Assembly (NCBI RefSeq): GCF_022919075.1
Contig: NZ_CP095078.1
Coordinates: 4,464,001-4,528,000 of the forward strand
Source of the DNA: Nocardioides sp. W7
GTDB lineage: Bacteria > Actinomycetota > Actinomycetes > Propionibacteriales > Nocardioidaceae
Length of the DNA stretch: 64,000 nucleotides
Reading direction: 5' to 3'
The notes under the pieces are model-generated. The model searched no databases, was not told where the DNA came from, and saw only the letters and a list, made by a program, of their open reading frames with translations. Position numbers and translations under genes: made by a program. Position 1 is the first letter of the stretch, and every line of letters begins with the position of its first letter. This document shows, piece by piece, positions 60,745-64,000 of this stretch.

Positions 60745-61823
60745 GGCGGCCGCTGCGGGTCGTGCAGTGGACGACGGGCAACGTGGCCCGCAAGACGGTC
60801 CGCGCCGTCCTGGCCCGCCGCGACCTGGACCTCGTCGGGTGCTACGCCTGGAGCGCGGACAAGGTCGGGCGGGACGTCGGGGAGCTGTGCCGCCTCGACG
60901 TGGAGACCGGCATCCTCGCCACGGACGACGTCGCGGCGCTGCTCGCGCTGCGACCCGACTGCGTCCTCTACACGCCCCTGCGCTTCGACGTGGACGAGGT
61001 CAGCCGCATCCTCCGGGCCGGCGTCAACGTCGTCACCTCGGCCGAGTTCCTGACCGGACGCACCCTCGGCGAGGACGCTCGCGCCACGATCCGGGCCGCC
61101 GCCGAGGCCGGTGCGGCCAGCATCTTCGGCAGCGGGATGAACCCGGGATTCGCCCAGCTCCTCGGCGCCGTGGCGACCGGTGTGTGCGAGGAGGTCCGGC
61201 ACGTCCGCGCGGTCGAGTCGGTCGACGTCAGCCTGTTCGCGTCCGACAGCAACCAGGACGGACTTGGCTGGGGCCGGCCCATGGGCGACCCGGGCCACGC
61301 CGACGCCGTACGCGCGGCCGTGGCGGTCTTCGAGGACGGCGTGGAGGTGCTCGCCGACACGATGGGCATCGAGCTCGACGACGTCGGCTGCCACGTCGGC
61401 TTCGCCGCCGCGGTCCACGACCTGGACCTGCCGGGTCGGCCGATCGCCGCCGGGACGGTCGCGGGTCTCGACCTCCGCTACGTCGGCATCGTCGACGGTG
61501 TCGAGGTCCTGGAGCTGCACCAGCGGTGGGTGATGAGCCGTGAGCTGGAGCCGCCGATGCCGGTCGAGCACGGCTACCGGATCGAGGTCGACGGCTCACC
61601 CCGGATCACTCTGACGCTCGGGATCATGCCCGACCAGCCCCTCGAGACCTTGACCGTCGAGGACCTGCACGGCATCGGGATGACCATCACCGGCATGCCG
61701 GTGGTGCACGCGATCCCCGGAGTGGTCGCAGCCCGGCCCGGCATCGTCACCTACGCCGACCTCCCCGTCGTAGCCTCGCCCCTCACGTCGGCGCCCGGTC
61801 GACGTCCCACCGGATCGGCGTAG
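60741..61823 (+). CDS. DapB-like NAD(P)-dependent reductase/dehydrogenase, copy 2
   Basis: This is a 360-aa protein. Its opening RVVQWTTGNVARKTVRAVLARRDLDLVGCYAWSADKVGRDVGELCRLDVETGILATDDVAALLALRPDCVLYT aligns without gaps to copy 1 at 58731-59804 (about half the residues identical by eye). GTG at 60741 is fixed by the GTGA overlap with the SDR stop. The open frame extends far upstream but is not protein-like there. It probably works with the SDR and copy 1 on related carbonyl or imine substrates. Confidence 0.88.
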   Translation: MRRPLRVVQWTTGNVARKTVRAVLARRDLDLVGCYAWSADKVGRDVGELCRLDVETGILATDDVAALLALRPDCVLYTPLRFDVDEVSRILRAGVNVVTSAEFLTGRTLGEDARATIRAAAEAGAASIFGSGMNPGFAQLLGAVATGVCEEVRHVRAVESVDVSLFASDSNQDGLGWGRPMGDPGHADAVRAAVAVFEDGVEVLADTMGIELDDVGCHVGFAAAVHDLDLPGRPIAAGTVAGLDLRYVGIVDGVEVLELHQRWVMSRELEPPMPVEHGYRIEVDGSPRITLTLGIMPDQPLETLTVEDLHGIGMTITGMPVVHAIPGVVAARPGIVTYADLPVVASPLTSAPGRRPTGSA

Positions 61824-61847
61824 CCGCGAGGACCTAGGCTCGGCGTC

Positions 61848-62498
61848 GTGCCCGCCTCGGACGACCCGCGCCTGGTCATCGACGGCAGCCCGTTGCCCGA
61901 CGACCTCGACGAGCGAATACGTCAGCAGCTGACCTTCGTCGCCGAGGCCGACCGACTCAAGACGATCCTGCGCGCCTCACCGCTCGCCGCCGCGAGTCGT
62001 CGGGAGAACGACGCCGAGCACTCGTGGCACCTCGCCCTGATGGTAATGCTGCTGGCCGAGTACTCCGACGAGCCGATCGACGTCGGGCACGCGATGCAGC
62101 TGGTGGTCGTCCACGACCTGGTGGAGATCTACGCCGGCGACAGCCCCGTCTTCGACCCGGACGCCGTCGTGGACCAGGTCGAGCGCGAGGAGGCGGCGGC
62201 CGAGCGACTGTTCACGCTGCTTCCGCCCGACCAGGCGGCTCACGTGCGCGCCCTCTGGGACGAGTTCGAGTCCGCGGCGACCCCCGAGGCGCGATTCTGC
62301 AAGGCGATGGACCGCCTGGAGCCGATGCTGCTCAACTGGCTCAACCACGGCGGCACCTGGCAGATGCCCGGTGCGACCGAGTCCACCGTCCGGGCCCGGG
62401 AGGCGGGGGTCGTCGCCGCGTCGACCACGCTGGGGTCGGTCACCGGACGGCTCGTCGAGGAAGGTCTCCGGCGCGGCTGGATCCGCGCCGACCCGTAG
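61848..62498 (+). CDS. HD-domain phosphohydrolase (YfbR/HDDC2-like)
   Basis: This is a 216-aa protein with the HD metal site: RENDAEHSWHLALMVMLLAEY (His), VVVHDLVEIYAGDSPVFD (His-Asp) and a later FCKAMDRLEPMLLNWLNHGG (Asp). This resembles the HDDC2/YfbR 5'-deoxynucleotidase group. The start is GTG at 61848, 24 bp after the reductase stop. Likely a nucleotide phosphohydrolase acting in the cytoplasm. Confidence 0.87.
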   Translation: MPASDDPRLVIDGSPLPDDLDERIRQQLTFVAEADRLKTILRASPLAAASRRENDAEHSWHLALMVMLLAEYSDEPIDVGHAMQLVVVHDLVEIYAGDSPVFDPDAVVDQVEREEAAAERLFTLLPPDQAAHVRALWDEFESAATPEARFCKAMDRLEPMLLNWLNHGGTWQMPGATESTVRAREAGVVAASTTLGSVTGRLVEEGLRRGWIRADP

Positions 62499-62773
62499 CA
62501 CGAGGAACCCGAGGAGCCCGTCCTGACGGCGGCCGACGGGACACCGGGCGCCCCGGCCGTGAGCGGGTCACAACCGGGGCGCTGCCGTCGCGCGTGTCGA
62601 ATGACTTTCATCCGTGGCGGGTGTCGGCAACTCCAGGTAGCCACCTACGGCGGTCGGGATCTCCCCCCACGGGGTGGTGGGCACGTCGCCTCCTCACCCC
62701 CGAGGAACGGATGCGGATCGCCACCACCCGCCAGTGACCCGGCGGGCACGGCTCTCGCGACGGACCGTCGCCG
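62499..62773. other. Intergenic stretch without a gene
   Basis: This lies between two converging genes. GCGCCCCGG (62548-62556) pairs with CCGGGGCGC (62574-62582) around a 17-base loop and may act as a weak bidirectional terminator. Nothing else is recognisable. Confidence 0.4.
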
Positions 62774-64000
62774 TCAGTACCCGGACCCGCGCTTGGTCTG
62801 TCGACGCTCGGCCTGCGCCGTACCGCCCTTCTCGTCGAGGGTCGCGCACGCGTCCGCGATGTCGCGGGTCAGGCGTTCGATCTGCTCGCGGCTCAGGGTC
62901 TCCTTCACCAGCGCACGCATGATCTTCACCCGTTCGGCGTTGGGGGGCAGGGTGTACGCCGGCACCATCCAGCCGCGCTCCGCGGCCAGCTGCCACGCGA
63001 CGTCGGACTCGTCGTACGTCGTGTGCTCCCCCGACAGCCGGAAGGCCACCAGCGGAAGCTGCTCGGCCGCGCCGCCGATCACCTCGAACCTGCCGCCGTC
63101 GCGCAGGTTGGTCGCCAGCGCCTGGGCGTTCTGCTGCATCTGCCTCATCACGTAGGTGTAGCCGTCGCGTCCCAGGCGGACGAAGTTGTAGTACTGCGCC
63201 AGGACCATCGCGGCGCCCGTCGAGAAGTTCAACGTGAACGTGGCATCGGTCTTGCCGAGGTAGTTCTCGTAGAAGACCAGATCCTGGGCGAGGTCGGACT
63301 CCTCGCGGAAGACCAGCCAGCCGATCCCGGGGTAGACGAGCCCGTACTTGTGACCCGACACGTTGATCGAGCGCACCTGCTCGAGCCGGAAGTCCCACGC
63401 CGAGTCGGGGTACAGGAACGGCCACACGAACCCGCCGCTGGCGGCGTCCACGTGGAGGGGGATGTCCAGGTCGCGGCGGTTCCTGACGTCGAGCAACAGG
63501 TCGTTGATGCCGCGGATGTCGTCCATGTGTCCCGTGAACGTGGTGCCCAGGACGGCTGCGACGCCGATGGTGTTCTCGTCGAGGTGCGGCTCGACGTCCG
63601 CGGGACCGATCGTGTACTTGTTCTCCTCCAGCGGCACGATCCGCGGCTCGACGTCGAAGTAGCGGCAGAACTTCTCCCACACCACGTGGACGTCCCCGCC
63701 GAAGACGAGGTTGGGCCGATCGGTCGACAGGTTCGCGGCCTGCCGGCGCTCCTTCCACTTCCACTTCAGGGAGAGGGCGCCAAGCATGATCGCCTCGGAG
63801 GACCCCTGGGTGCGGCAGCCCGTCGTCGCGCCCGGGGCGTTGAACAGGTCGGCCAGCATCCGGACGCAGCGCTGCTCGATCTCGGCCGAGATCGGGTACT
63901 CCGCGTGATCGATGAAGTTCCGGTGCAGGTTCTCCGCGATGATCCGCTGCGCCTCGGGCTCCATCCAGGTCGTGACGAAGGTGGCCAGGTTGCGCTGCGG
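62774..64000 (-). CDS. gadB: Glutamate decarboxylase (5' end beyond window)
   Basis: At least 408 residues are present; the N-terminus lies past base 64000. The protein uses pyridoxal phosphate to turn glutamate into GABA and CO2. Seen are NLATFVTTWMEPEA, NFIDHAEYPISAEIEQRCVRMLADLFNAP, GCRTQGSSEAIMLGAL, the cofactor region HVDAASGGFVWPF and the PLP lysine in NVSGHKYGLVYPGIGW. The C-terminal tail is KGGTAQAERRQTKRGSGY. No antiporter gene (gadC) is within view. It converges with the HD gene. Confidence 0.95.
   Translation of the reverse strand, partial: PQRNLATFVTTWMEPEAQRIIAENLHRNFIDHAEYPISAEIEQRCVRMLADLFNAPGATTGCRTQGSSEAIMLGALSLKWKWKERRQAANLSTDRPNLVFGGDVHVVWEKFCRYFDVEPRIVPLEENKYTIGPADVEPHLDENTIGVAAVLGTTFTGHMDDIRGINDLLLDVRNRRDLDIPLHVDAASGGFVWPFLYPDSAWDFRLEQVRSINVSGHKYGLVYPGIGWLVFREESDLAQDLVFYENYLGKTDATFTLNFSTGAAMVLAQYYNFVRLGRDGYTYVMRQMQQNAQALATNLRDGGRFEVIGGAAEQLPLVAFRLSGEHTTYDESDVAWQLAAERGWMVPAYTLPPNAERVKIMRALVKETLSREQIERLTRDIADACATLDEKGGTAQAERRQTKRGSGY

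Overview
This window is 64 kb of high-GC chromosomal DNA from an actinobacterium. Codon use, many GTG starts, GTGA/ATGA stop-start overlaps, a TCGAAC-N4-GTTCGA SOS box, PHO-box-like 11-bp direct repeats and a DUF222/HNH gene fit the Nocardioidaceae (Nocardioides-like). The genus is an inference; no rRNA or tRNA is present. No CRISPR array, prophage or intact insertion sequence was found. A transposase fragment lies at the left edge, and a glutamate decarboxylase gene is cut by the right edge.

Region 1 (1-18.4 kb) is a phosphate-acquisition locus. A pstSCAB operon with a PHO-box-like operator and a degenerate OmpR-type regulator lies between two very large secreted proteins. One is a 1512-aa phosphodiester glycosidase plus metallophosphoesterase. 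The other is a 2498-aa protein with three DUF2341/LamG modules and a purple-acid-phosphatase-like domain. The second large gene sits behind a small membrane-anchored protein gene that has its own PHO-box-like element. A 47-bp repeat occurs at both ends of the first 10 kb.

Region 2 (18.4-26.8 kb) holds an M1 aminopeptidase translationally coupled to a Pls/PosA-type single-module NRPS (adenylation, carrier protein, membrane and left-handed beta-helix segments). It also holds a secreted-lipase-like alpha/beta hydrolase divergent from a MarR regulator, and a DHA2-type MFS exporter.

Region 3 (26.9-42.5 kb) is a bidirectional catabolic cluster controlled from one intergenic region. Leftward run a polyamine-type ABC importer (SBP, two permeases, ATPase), DUF1028, an M20 peptidase, MmgE/PrpD, a two-component flavin monooxygenase with its flavin reductase, an FAD amine oxidase and an N-carbamoyl-amino-acid hydrolase. 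Most of these are coupled by 1-8 bp overlaps. Rightward run an IclR regulator, a nitrilase-family amidase, a HutD-like protein and an AtzG/AtzE-like small subunit plus amidase. The set looks like import, oxidation and stepwise C-N hydrolysis of a nitrogenous (possibly heterocyclic) compound. I do not recognise the pathway, and it is the best candidate here for an undescribed system.

Region 4 (42.7-53.2 kb) has an EEP-family nuclease/phosphatase, an SOS-box-controlled DUF222/HNH endonuclease, an SDR/LysR divergent pair and a roughly 2000-aa secreted GH78-type glycosidase. The glycosidase has two LacI-type operators 210 bp apart.

Region 5 (53.2-64 kb) has an HxlR regulator divergent from a rare luciferase-like/FAD-oxidase fusion, and an ECF sigma factor with a coupled membrane protein. 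It also has a TetR-controlled divergent module containing two paralogous DapB-like reductases and an SDR, an HD phosphohydrolase and a partial glutamate decarboxylase.
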